NCBI GenBank assembly: GCA_023078555.1
Contig: CM041197.1
Location: 8,278,842 to 8,342,841, forward strand
Direction of reading: 5' to 3'
DNA from: Ulva prolifera
Taxonomy: Eukaryota; Chlorophyta; Ulvophyceae; Ulvales; Ulvaceae
DNA: 64,000 bases
In this document: in pieces, positions 23,539 through 33,989 of the stretch
How positions within the stretch are numbered: the first letter of the stretch is position 1
Layout: each line of letters opens with the position of its first letter
Translations under genes and position numbers: made by a program
The notes under the pieces: generated by a model
Seen by the model: only the letters and a program-made list of their open reading frames with translations
What the model was told of the DNA's origin: nothing
The model's database searches: none

Positions 23539-24561
23539 CTATGTCTGGTTCTTTACTGGCCAAGCCAAGCCTCCGATCCATGCCTGCATGCTCCACAGAG
23601 CATGTTCGGGTCTCTTGCACTTGCAAAGAATCTTTGACTCAGATCTATGCAGCAGCGGCAGCCTTTGGTGTCGTAGGACGTTTGGCCCTAACATTTGACG
23701 GGCAATTCTGAGGGCCTGCCCCAAGTGAAGACATCCGCTGTTGGTGTTTCCAGGCCTTGCCAGTACAACGCACAACGACGGCATCAATCAAGCAACGCAT
23801 TTCACAAAGGATACAAGGGATTAAGCATAACTACCACATCTTTGTTTAACTGCGTTTGGGCTCCTCGTATGTGAGCATGCCTGCCACAACAGTGCGGTTC
23901 AAGAATTCTCAGAATCTGCTCCTATTCGACCACATTGCTGGGAACGTCACGCAGCCATACTTCCACTAAAACATCGCAGATCATCTCACCTGTGCAAGTC
24001 AAGCTCTGCTTTTGCACGAACCAACTCTCCAAGCCTGCGTACGTGAAGGTGTCGGAACTTGTGACCAATTCATAACACGGCCACCACAGGCCACAGGCAA
24101 CATTATAATGGCTGGCCCTAGGTCTAGAGTCCCTCAACGTCCGATGGGGCGGAGCAAGGCGCGGTTATTTCAGAACACAATGTCAATGTCAGTTGTCCCC
24201 AAGATCCGAGTGGCGTACGGGCCACAATGTCGTGCATTGCTGCGCACAGCGCTTTTTTGCGGTACATGCCCCCGCCACTGATCCAGTTAGCAGGTACGGT
24301 GATGCTAGGCTTCTTGGTCTGTTCGGCCACAGACGCAAGCTGGTTTGCAGTGTAATCAAAGTTGCCGATGATCACGGCTGGTTTTGCGGTTGAGAACGTC
24401 GCACAGTCACTGCGTAGTGTTAGGGGCAGTTGCCACGATCAAAACATTCACTGCAATTTATCTCGAGATTTTCAAACAACTTCTAGGACTGTCTTAGCGA
24501 CGTAGAGTGCAGCTGGCTGGGCTGTAGGTTCGAGCACAAGCTTGCGCAGCAATTCAGCCAT
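23539..24561 (-). CDS. Uncertain multi-exon gene divergent from CRTISO
   Basis: Pieces read like coding exons on the minus strand. 24561-24481 begins ATG and reads MAELLRKLVLEPTAQPAALY up to gttgtt. A second piece ending near 24200 reads STAKPAVIIGNFDYTANQLA then VPANWISGGGMYRKK. A third, near 24032-23990, reads LGELVRAKAELDLHR before gtgaga. A fourth from about 23741 follows an acceptor ccaacag in the matching phase and reads GCLHLGQALRIARQMLG. The phases of the first join do not close with the sites I can see, so the model is incomplete. I do not recognise the protein. The start lies 205 bp from the CRTISO start on the opposite strand, suggesting a shared bidirectional promoter. Confidence 0.35.
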
Positions 24562-24766
24562 TGTCTCGCCTTACTCCACGACGATGGCTCAACTCGGGTA
24601 TGATTATTCTGGAAGGCAAATTGCGAAGCAGCTTCCGCCGTACCATATCGCGTGTGTCCTCTTTTATGTCTAAGAAAAACGACTGACCTGCAGGTTGTCA
24701 ACCGCTCGTGTCTCCCACCGCAATTGTTGCTCAGGCAGACAGGTTCGATCTTCGATTTTCCATGCT
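24562..24766. promoter_or_regulatory. Candidate bidirectional promoter
   Basis: 205 bp separate the CRTISO ATG (plus) from the ATG of the uncertain minus-strand gene. If both starts are right, the two promoters share this space. No TATA box or known motif is claimed. Confidence 0.3.
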
Positions 24767-26391
24767 ATGGCTTTCATCACTAGGGAAGCGTCGCTTTCTG
24801 CTGTGTTGCGCAAGCCGATGCGCTGCTTCGTGCAGGTTGTTGCCTGGCGTGGTCCTGGTACAAATAAACGCACGAATCTGAGAGCGCATGCCGTGCCTAC
24901 CCTCACCGATGAGCAGATTAACACGGAATGGGACGCAGTCGTCGTCGGCAGCGGTGTCGGGGGCCTCACGACCGCGACAGAGATGGCCTCGAAGGGCGCA
25001 AAGGTGCTTGTACTGGAATCGTACATCATCCCAGGTGGCAGCGCCGGTATGCTCTCGCGTCATCGTCGCTTTGCAATACTGAGATGTATGATATGACTAC
25101 TGAATCATCCGTCTGATAGCTGTTCGTTGCAGTCCATCCTGGTTGCTGTACATAGGTGGTTGTCCGTGCCCTGCATTCACAGCTGCGCACATCGCGGGGA
25201 CATCCAGGCTCTCATTGCTGAGCATCTATGAATGTGACTATTACATATGGTATGGTTTCACCCGGCCGTGTCTGCCACTGCCAAGTGCACATGTATGTAT
25301 TCCATTTGCAGATCCAACACACACTATCGCAGCCTCTGACATTTCTGAATCGCGTGCCACACACGTTTCCCCCAACACCGCAGATTGACCAGCAGCAGAT
25401 CTGGCAGATCATTCTCACCAGTAGCCCCCATCTTCGCTCCGACATTCACGTCGTCTGCAGCGGCAGTGCCTGACACTCGAAGCCACCACTGCAACCCCTG
25501 CACTAACACAGCCCCCTCCCTCACAACCCCGCAGCCGCACCCGAACCACCCGGCCCCCCGCCGAGCCGCATGCCAGTGCAGGCCAGTTTGAGCGGCAGGG
25601 CTACAAGTTCGACGTCGGCTCGTCGATGATGTTTGGCCTGAACGATGAGCCGGGCAACACGAACCTCATCACACGCGCGCTCGCGCACGCCGGCAAGCGC
25701 TGCCCGGCCGTGCCGGACCCCACGCAGCTCGAGTACCACCTGCCGCGCTCCCCCCGCTTCCCCCGCGGCCTGCACGTGCCCGTCCCCCGCTCGTACGACG
25801 AGTTCCTAGACATCCTCATCGACCGCTTCCCCCACGAGGAGGCCGGCATCCGCGGCTTCTACGGCGAGTGCTGGGAGGTGCGCCCCCGGACTCTACATCC
25901 CTCGCCCCGCCACTCTTCCCCCGCGGGCCTGTCACGGCTACCCTGTGGATCATTCCGAAGCGGCCCCACGCGCTTCCCCCCTTCCCCGGCGAGCCAGCTT
26001 GAGCTTCCGTCTACTCCACTCTGGGGGGCTGTGGCGGTGGGGCCGCTCCGCGTTGGAACCGCGAGGCAGAAGCACATCTCGGAACCCAGCTGTCTCTGTC
26101 CTGTCGGGTGTAGCTACGGCATCATGCATGCGCGCGCCCAGCTGCGGGGCGGCGGGTGTGGTGCACGCTCCGGCCCCGGCCGAGGGCGGCGAGCTGTCGA
26201 CGCGCCACCGCCACCGCCATGGTACAGACGCTGCGCTTGTGCCGTGATCCCGCCCAACCGCATGCCTCTCAGGGGGCGCGAGCCGGGCGGCCCGAGGTTG
26301 CAGTTGCACTGCATGCGTGCTGTGTGTCCGAGCTCGCTGTAGACCTGCCAGCCAGGCTGGGCCGCTTGACCGCACTGTGGTCCTCGCGGCG

Positions 26392-26425
<34 letters not shown>

Positions 26426-29400
26426 CCTCAGCCGTATCGTTGCGCAGGTGTTCAACGCGCTCAACAAGATCGAGCTGCGGTCCCTCGAGGAGATCCGTTT
26501 CCTGATGGGCCAGTTTGTGCGCGAGCCGGCGGCGTGCCTGCAGCTGCTGAAGTACCTGCCCCTCAACACCGGCGACGTCGCGGCGCGCCACATCCGCGAC
26601 CCCGAGCTGCTCGCGTTTGTCAATGCGGAGTGCTTCCTCTGGTCGACGGTGCTCGCGGACGCGACGCCGATGATCAGCGCCGGCATGGTCCTCTGCGACC
26701 GCTTCTTCGGCGGCATCAACTACCCCGTCGGCGGCGTCGGCGAGATCCCACGCAAGCTCGTCGAGGGCCTCGAGGTGCGCGCCCCTGTCCCCCGCATCCG
26801 TGTGCTGAGGAGGGCCGCTTGAGGGGGGCCGTGAGCCGTGCGCCCTTGCCGCCGCCGTACCTGCCCCTGAATGCTTGTGTTGAGTTGGGCCAGTGCTGGC
26901 GGTGTGTTGAGGGCTACGTCACGTGGTTTCCCCCGCGTGCGTGTGCTGAGATGGATCCGAGCCGATGGATCCGAGCCGGTGCTGGCGGCACGCTCAATCA
27001 GTCAAACGGCATGGGGTCCGTGGCAGCACGCCGTGCTGGGGTGGCGGTCCTGGATCTCGGGCGCTGAGCAGTGACGCCGTCCAGCGCCGTCCCGCGCCGG
27101 GCCCACAGCTCCTCGGCAATGCGCACACGCATGCACGGCGCAGAGCGGCACGGTGGCTTGTGCAGGAGCTCGGCGGCGCGATCGCGTACCGCGCGCCGGT
27201 GGACGAGATCCTGACGGAGGGCTCGGGCGGGGGAATGCGCGCGGTGGGGGTGCGGCTGCGCGACGGCCGGGAGGTGCGCGCGCGTACGGTCGTGTCCAAC
27301 GCGACGCGCTGGAACACGTTCGGCAAGCTGCTGCCGCACGTGCCGGACAACGAGGCCAAGTTCCGGGAGCTGTACGTGAAGGCGCCGTCGTTCATCAGCC
27401 TGCACCTCGGCGTCTCGGCCGACTGCATCCCGGTGCGCCTGCCCCGCGAAAGTACCCGCCAGGGGCGTCCCGATGGATCTAGCATTGCCCTGTTGCGTGC
27501 TTCGGTGCTCTGCCATGGCATGGCCCGAGCCCTTGTAAGCTGCCTTCCTTGCCAGGGGTTGGCTTGTTAGATTTGTGGCCCGTCAGATTTGTTTCTGGAT
27601 CTCTCGGATGTGTCTGGGATGTGTGGGTTCTGTCCTGATGGCCCTAGGTATGCTGGTGCATCGAAGCCCATGCTCGGCCGCTCTGTCTCCGGCCCCGTGT
27701 GCCCCGGATGTGCAAACGCGAGGGGGCTGGCATGCACCGGCAGACGACGGCCCGCCGGCCACAGGCGATTGCGCGGAGTGCCTGCGACCGGGGCGGCAGT
27801 GCAGGCAGATGCAGGTGCAGCCGGGCCACATCGGGTAGCGGTCGTGCCGGGCCGTGGCCGAGCCACGCGCCAGGATCATCATGAGGCAATAGCTGGGGAA
27901 GCCGCTGCTACTGCTATCGATGCAAATACAATCTTAGGTCGCCACATGCTCACGGCATCGTTGCACTTTGGATGCTGCATGGCAGATCAGAAGGTGTTTC
28001 CGGCTCTGGATCCGACGCAACTGGGCGGCGTAACGTATGGCAAAGAAGACGGGCATTTGCCAACACTATTGCCAATGCTGCGCATGTCTGTGCTGGCCGC
28101 GCCACGCGCCAGGACGGCCGCCGGCAGCAACTCCGCTACAGCTGCTGTCGGGCGGGCTTGTCAGATGCGAGGCGAGGCTTCCCGTGCTGACGCCCGGCGG
28201 TGCCAACGGCACGCCGGGCCTGTGGCAGAATTGCGCGTCTCATGTTGTACAGCATCCAACATGAGCGGCGGCGTGTGTGGCGGGGAGTCGCTGTGTGACG
28301 GTGGTGTGGCGTGTGCAGGCGGGCTCGGAGTGCCACCACATCGTGATCGAGCAGTGGGACGCGATGCAGGACAACCGCGGCTGCCTGTTTGTGTCCATCC
28401 CCAGCCTCCTTGACCCCAGCCTGTGCCCGCCGGGTGTGCCTGCCCCACCCCACACGCTGCCGTGTCCATGCAATCATGCATACATGTGCTTACATATGCA
28501 CGGGCTGGTGACAGGTGCTGGTCACTGACCGGCACCTGATCTGCATCGGCAGCGCCCTGGTGCTGCCGCGTCGTCGGCCCGTGCGATCGTGGAACACACG
28601 AAGGCGCCACCGGCGTGCATCGTGTGTCCATGCATACAGCTCGGCGCACGGCATGCGCAGCACACCCCATGTGTGCGCGTCACTGCATGCGCAGTAGATA
28701 CTGGCCGCAGCTCAGCACGACTCGTGAGCGTGCGTCGACGCGGCTGTATCACGCGATGGCACTCCTGCGTTCAAAGAAATACAAAAACTCATGCACACGT
28801 CACTGGCGGCTTGGGCTCGGGTGTGGTGCTGATGGGGGAGGCTTGCAGGCACGCACACGTTCCACGCGTTTGCTCAGGACAGCATCGAGGACTACGAGGG
28901 GCTGAGCCGGGAGGAGTATGAGGCGCTGAAGGAGCGGCGCGCCGACGCGATCATCGACCGCCTCGAGGCTGCCCTCTTCCCGGGCCTCCGTGCCGCCATC
29001 ACCTTCCGCGAGGTGTGCTGCCCCCGGGTCCCACTGCTCCATGTTTTCATTTTTTTAATGCTATTGATGAGCCGCATGAGACCGCGTCGCGTGAGTTGAT
29101 GTCGCCTTCAGCACAAGCAGTCACGTGAGAGCGACCAGCTGCACAATTGCGTTCGTAGGTTTTGCGTCAGCATGAGCCACGGCATGGCAGACCACCGAGG
29201 CGGGCTGCGCAGCACCGCAGCACAGAGTGTTTTTGGTGCCGCACGTCGCATTGCACGTGTTCGTTCGTGCGGCCCGCGGGCTTGCGCCCCTGCGCGGCCT
29301 GCGATGCGCCCTCCAGCTCGCTCCAGGCCTTCCGTGTCTGGTATCTGCGCCCGCTTCGTGCTCGCAGCTGCAGCTGCCGCACCACCGGTTGGCATGCTTA

Positions 29401-30415
29401 CGTTGTGCTGACCAGAGCAGCCCAGCACACAGGCGTAGCGCAGAGAAGCCTGCGCCTGGGATGCAGCTGGCAATGCAGTGCGTGTGGTGATTGCGACACG
29501 AGCCCAAGTGAGATGGCGTTGCAACGAGGGAAGATGCCCAAAAAGAGTAGCGCGCTCACTGCTGCTCGGCCCACCCCGGTCAGGCCCCCCATATTGGGCA
29601 CGTCAAATACTCTCGATCCGAAGACCCACACGTGTCCAGCTACAGCTGCCAGTATCCCTGTGAATGCGGTGACATAATCATGCATAATTGCATCAGGTCA
29701 TGGCGGAGCAACAGGTGGTGCTGCCAGCGCGGCGGTTGTGGGAGCGTGAGCTGTGGACGTCGCCTTGGCTGTGGCGGCGTGGCAATGCATACATCACAAC
29801 ATGTGTGGACAGGCAACTGCGAGTTGGAGGGGGTGGGGGATGTGGCGTGCGCGGCATGTGAGCGCCGGGGCCTCGGCGTCGTGGCTAATCCCAACCGCCA
29901 TCTGCCTGGGACGAGGCGGCGCGCGGCCATCCCGTCCACGTGCGTATGTACCACCGTCGAACAATCCTGCCGCGCTGCATGCACGACACAGCGCTGCCGT
30001 GTGCTGTGCAGCAGTGTTGGGTCATCGGGCCCGATCACATAGAACAATTCCGAATATTCAGGTCTATTTTTTGGGCGGCAGCCCTAAAAATGCTGCAAAG
30101 CGACTCAACACTGCTGTGCAGGTGGGCAGCCCGCGGACGCACCAGAAGTTTTTGAATCGGGAGGACGGCACGTACGGCATGGTCCCCCGGCGGCCGCCCC
30201 TCGGCATCCTCAACATGCCCTTCAACCGCACCGACGTGCGCGGCCTGTACTGCGCCGGGGACAGCACCTTCCCCGGCCAGGGCGTCAACGCCGTCGTGTT
30301 TTCGGGCTTCGGCGCCGCGCACTGCGCGCTGTGCGACCTCGGCCTCGAGCCGACGTGGCGCGCCGCCGACGCCGCCTACACGTCGGCGATGACGCGCCTG
30401 CGCTACAGCACCTGA
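24767..30415 (+). CDS. CRTISO: Carotenoid cis-trans isomerase (prolycopene isomerase)
   Basis: Seven exons: 24767-25046, 25582-25877, 26448-26774, 27166-27432, 28319-28433, 28849-29012, 30122-30415. All joins keep phase and give 580 aa, near the plant length. CRTISO is a plastid FAD(red)-dependent enzyme that turns poly-cis lycopene to all-trans. Visible: an N-terminal extension of about 50 residues suited to a transit peptide; the Rossmann fingerprint GSGVGG (residues 61-66) with [132 protein letters not shown]. These follow tomato CRTISO in order without gaps of note, so CRTISO is preferred over the CRTISO-like and retinol-saturase branches. Intron 6 ends in a MITE; intron 2 contains a 28-base C run. 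Confidence 0.92.
26395..26422. repeat. 28-base C homopolymer in CRTISO intron 2
   Basis: Uninterrupted C run 26 bases before exon 3. It partly replaces the pyrimidine tract of the acceptor. Its complement-type twin is the 28-base G run at 7727-7754. Confidence 0.95.
30012..30113 (+). mobile_element. 102 bp hAT-like MITE at the CRTISO exon 7 acceptor
   Basis: The termini are cagtgttgggtc and gactcaacactg. Perfect 8 bp duplications ctgtgcag occupy 30004-30011 and 30114-30121. The right copy is the acceptor used for exon 7 (ctgtgcag/GTGGGC); the left copy is the same acceptor sequence displaced 110 bases upstream. Confidence 0.92.
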
Positions 30416-30790
30416 GCGGGGGCAGAGGGGGCGGGGCACAGGATGCCACCGCCGGCGTTGGCTTGCATGCGTGGGGAGTGCTACGTGCTGGGGCGGCGCG
30501 TGTGTGGGATTTGTGGAGCAGCTACGCGGCCGTGAGGGCGGGCAGTGGTGTGGTGTGTCGCCGGTGCCGAGTGGCGGTGCTGCGGCGGTGGGCGCACTGA
30601 CGCTGGGGCGCAGGCGTCGCTGCTGTGTCGGGCGGGGCTCCAGGAGTGGAACTGTGTCTATGGAATTGCGGTCTTGGTGCCGTGTGCTGTGTGTGCTGAG
30701 ATATGCAGTCATGGGGCAGCCCGGTAACGGCCGGCGTGGGGCCAGCTGGGTGTGCGAGAGTTTCTGGCCGGGGTAGGGATTGTGGTGTGT
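30416..30790. other. CRTISO 3' flank
   Basis: G-rich sequence after the CRTISO stop, up to the SINE-like repeat. It should contain the 3' UTR. No further gene. Confidence 0.5.
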
Positions 30791-31027
30791 AAAGTAAATC
30801 TGAATTTACTGAGCCGTATCCTATTGGACATAGACAACTCCGAATTAACGGGACCACATATGCCGAAGGGGTAAACCACCTGGAAACCCCCCTCAGACGA
30901 CCGTACGCAACTCACAGGGCCTCCTCCTGTGCTAAGCGAGGTGGTCACGTACGGCCGTTTCAATTCCCCAAAGCGCACGCAGAATTGAACCCACAACCTC
31001 CTGAAGCGGAGGGGGTAGCTTTTAATC
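30791..31027 (-). mobile_element. SINE-like element, minus orientation
   Basis: The reverse complement matches 12904-13182 throughout: ttgtgggttcaattctg (B-box-like) after a cctcc..ggagg stem, then cttcggcatatgtggtcc, tacggctcagtaaattcag and the tail atttacttt. Weak flanking repeats are tgtggtgtgt (30781-30790) and tgtgtgtgtc (31028-31037). Confidence 0.65.
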
Positions 31028-31967
31028 TGTGTGTGTCTGTCTAGATGGTTTTTCTGAGGTGTGCCTAGCCCCTTTGTTGTTGATGTGTTGGGGCTGCAAG
31101 CCCAGAACTTAGCGCAAGCGTGTTTGGGTTCTGTGAGGTCCTTGCGAACCAGGGACTGACTCTGTGTGGTTGCTTACGGGACCGGTGTCAGGCATCTGCG
31201 GCGCGGTGTGCCGGCCGCACCTGTTGTGGCGGCAGTGTGTGGAGGTGGCATGGGTCACCATGGAGATCGTGGTCAGCGCCTGTGCTGGCATGTGGCCTGC
31301 ACGATCCTGTGTTTGAACGTGTGAGAGGCGTTCGTCAATGTATAGCGCAAGACAAACTGTGAACTGCCATCTCGTGTGTATTCAGAGCTTATGATTCTGG
31401 ACTGTATCGAGCTGAACTAGCAGCTTTGAGGATCTCATGGGTGCAGGTAGGGCCGAAGCAGCTGCGCATGCAATGGGCTACCTCGACTTGCAGCACGGAC
31501 TGGCTGAGTGTGTTCATGATGGTGTCAGACCTGTCCGTGAAGGTTTCGTGGGCTGGCAACCCCAACACAATGTGCAGGCGCTACGCCATGGCAAATCTTA
31601 CCTGCGATCGTCGGCTCTCAGCCCTGTGCACAGTGCCAGCTCTCGACTGGAACGAGCCACCGCAGCTCACATCAGGTCAAGACTCTCGTCGTCGCTCAGA
31701 CGTGGTGTTCGAGATGGCTGAAGAACATGATGGCCACAGCAAAGCACGACAGGCTGCACGAACACGAGCCCCAAGCCATGTCCTGTGTGGAGCTTCTGCT
31801 GTTGACATCAATTAGTCAAGGAAACCATAAACATGCTCAAGCAGATTCAACGTGCTCCAGATTGCATTTGCATGGTGCTCGCATGTGCAAAGCCAGTGAG
31901 ACTCAACTGTAAGTGCTGAAGGCAGAAGTGCTGCGCTCATCATCCAGGTACTTTGCAGCTTGCTAAT
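31028..31967. other. Intergenic, no gene seen
   Basis: Between the CRTISO 3' flank and the 3' end of the minus-strand NDUFB8-like gene. Short frames only, without exon support. Confidence 0.45.
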
Positions 31968-32787
31968 TTACTCCGAGTCAATGCCTTTGACGTTAGCCAG
32001 AGGCTCTAGATCAGGGTACTCTCGAGGCGCCTGCACAGCCACGAAAAGTGACAAGACCTGGAATGTTTCGCATCAGCAACATCGATTGGGATGGTGTCGG
32101 CAAAGCATGCAATTGTTTCGTCCTGGCTTCGGTTGGCCTGCGATGGCTGTGGAGCAGTTTTACGAGGCAACCATGCAGTGACAGCATGAACATGGATGCA
32201 AGGGCGACAGAGGCAACGTACGAACGGCTGTGTGCTGGGCTTGTCGTACATCTCTGCAGCCTTGTAGATGCCATAGAATACACCTACACCTCCAGCAAAC
32301 CATGCGGTGGCACCTGCCTGCATACACTGATCCAATCATAGCGGTTGCACCGACATTCTCAGGACTGGGTCACGCCAGGAGGTGTTCATGTGTGGGGCAG
32401 CACGCTGACCCATGGTGCATGTAGCGACAGTACAAGAGCGAATCATTCCACCAGGCCGCGAGGGCAAACGCACCAGGCTGATGTGTTCAGCAGCGTAAAT
32501 GTCCATTACTGGCTCAACGTTCCGTGTGCCATCGTCCCAAGCCATGTCCAAGTTTTCAGGCAACTGCAAGAAAACGATCATGAAAGGGACCTGGCACGGC
32601 TACCAGCCTGAAAGTGCGAAGACAAGGCAGTTGGCTGGATATGATTATCTGCAACCTCTGAGATGCGCACGGCTGAGCTTGCTGCTTTGTAGTCAGATCC
32701 GGGGTAAGGAGCACCTCCCCCACCACGGACTGGCATCAAGGACGAAGCCACCCGCCGACGCAGTACATGGAGCACACTGGCTGACAT
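31968..32787 (-). CDS. NDUFB8: Mitochondrial complex I subunit, NDUFB8-like
   Basis: Four minus-strand exons, all phase 0: 32787-32671, 32563-32474, 32317-32222, 32030-31968. Donors are gtgcgc, gtgcgt and gtacgt; acceptors are cttgcag, tatgcag and gtgcag. The product is 121 aa, close to plant NDUFB8 (about 125). It starts MSASVLHVLRRRVASSL, an Arg-rich amphipathic mitochondrial-type N-terminus. It then has MAWDDGTRNVEPVMD against the plant pattern ..WDNGT..PEPCID, one TM helix in ATAWFAGGVGVFYGIYKAAE against ALAWL.GGLGFF, DKPSTQPF/APREYP against DKASKVPFAPKVYP, and a short acidic C-terminus ending IDSE. NDUFB8 is an accessory subunit of the membrane arm of NADH:ubiquinone oxidoreductase in the inner membrane. 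The identification rests on pattern recall, not a search. Confidence 0.8.
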
Positions 32788-33989
32788 AACGATCAATTCC
32801 CAAAGTCTATGTCCTCAGATCGCATGTACCATCTCCCGTCAGAAGATCCTGTAGGCTCTGCCAAGGCAACGTCGCGAATGGACAAATGAACACTCGACCC
32901 GCACCGACTTCGAAATCTTCCTCAATCAATTTGTCTGGTGCGGAGAGGGAATTTCATATAGACGCGATGCAAGGGTCGGAGTGCACGTTTGGGTGTCTAC
33001 GAGCGCATCGCCTGGCAAGTCGAGCCACGCTGTGCGATGTCCGATCAGGTACTAGACTTCGCATCGACATGCTCAAGTGCAGGCGAGCCGCGACTCGCTC
33101 CACAAGATCACTCCAGATTCAAACACATCGGTATCCTTAGGTCAATGCATGTATAGAGAGTACGGCTTTGTAGATGTCCTTTGCGGCCAAGTGCCCAGAC
33201 AGTATCTCAGGAACACTTCAGGTAGTGTAACACAGTGCAACCTGCGCTACTCTATGTGGTCAACATGAGCTTCAAGCTGAATGGCATAGCAGTGTGCATG
33301 CCCAAGTACAGGGAAAATGAAGACTGTCATGCTTTTAGTGTACATCCATCAAACAGAATGTCACCATTCTTTCCGCCCATCCATGTCAGATACATGTATT
33401 AGACGGTTGCCCAGGTATGGCACTGTCACCAATATTATGAGATAATGGCACATGGCTGCCTCGATACCTGCGAAGGAGCAAGGATTGACCAGCTGAGCCA
33501 TTGAGCAAGCAGGCAGCTCCATTGCACAGACGTGACCATACACAGAGCTCCCTTACACCGCCAACGCAGCTACAAGCGTGCAAGAGCCAGGCTCTGAACA
33601 ATTCGCAAAACCAGTGCATCCGTATACGGCTGTCACTGCAGCCAGCACATCTACCTCATGCTCTGCACCAGTATTAATGAGCATGTCAATCACATCATAC
33701 AAACCACGAAAGCAAAACTACTGTCAACTCGGCGACATCCACTCCAGCTACGTCCAACAGCAGAGGGCCACGCCGCCAAGCTCCGCCAGCTCCAGGCAGA
33801 AGCGTCCGCTCTCACACTGCACCACCTCTCACATCTCATCTCGCGCCACATCCACCTCCAGACGCCCCAACTTACTCCGCCTCTCTCACAGAGCAACCCC
33901 TCGCTATTCTCCACAGCCGCTCCCGCTATCAGCCGCTCGCGGGATCCGCGACGGACCGCTCACGCTGCTCACGCTCTGCGCACCGTCAC
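32788..33989. other. Intergenic, no gene seen
   Basis: Between the NDUFB8-like start and the lipase stop, both minus strand. It should hold the NDUFB8 promoter and the lipase 3' UTR. No supported exon. Confidence 0.45.

Noticed and set aside
32820-32950. Minus-strand frame ending FATLPWQSLQDLL as an N-terminal exon of NDUFB8
   Set aside because: The ATG at 32787 already gives a family-length protein with a mitochondrial-type N-terminus; the upstream frame is closed by a stop before it.
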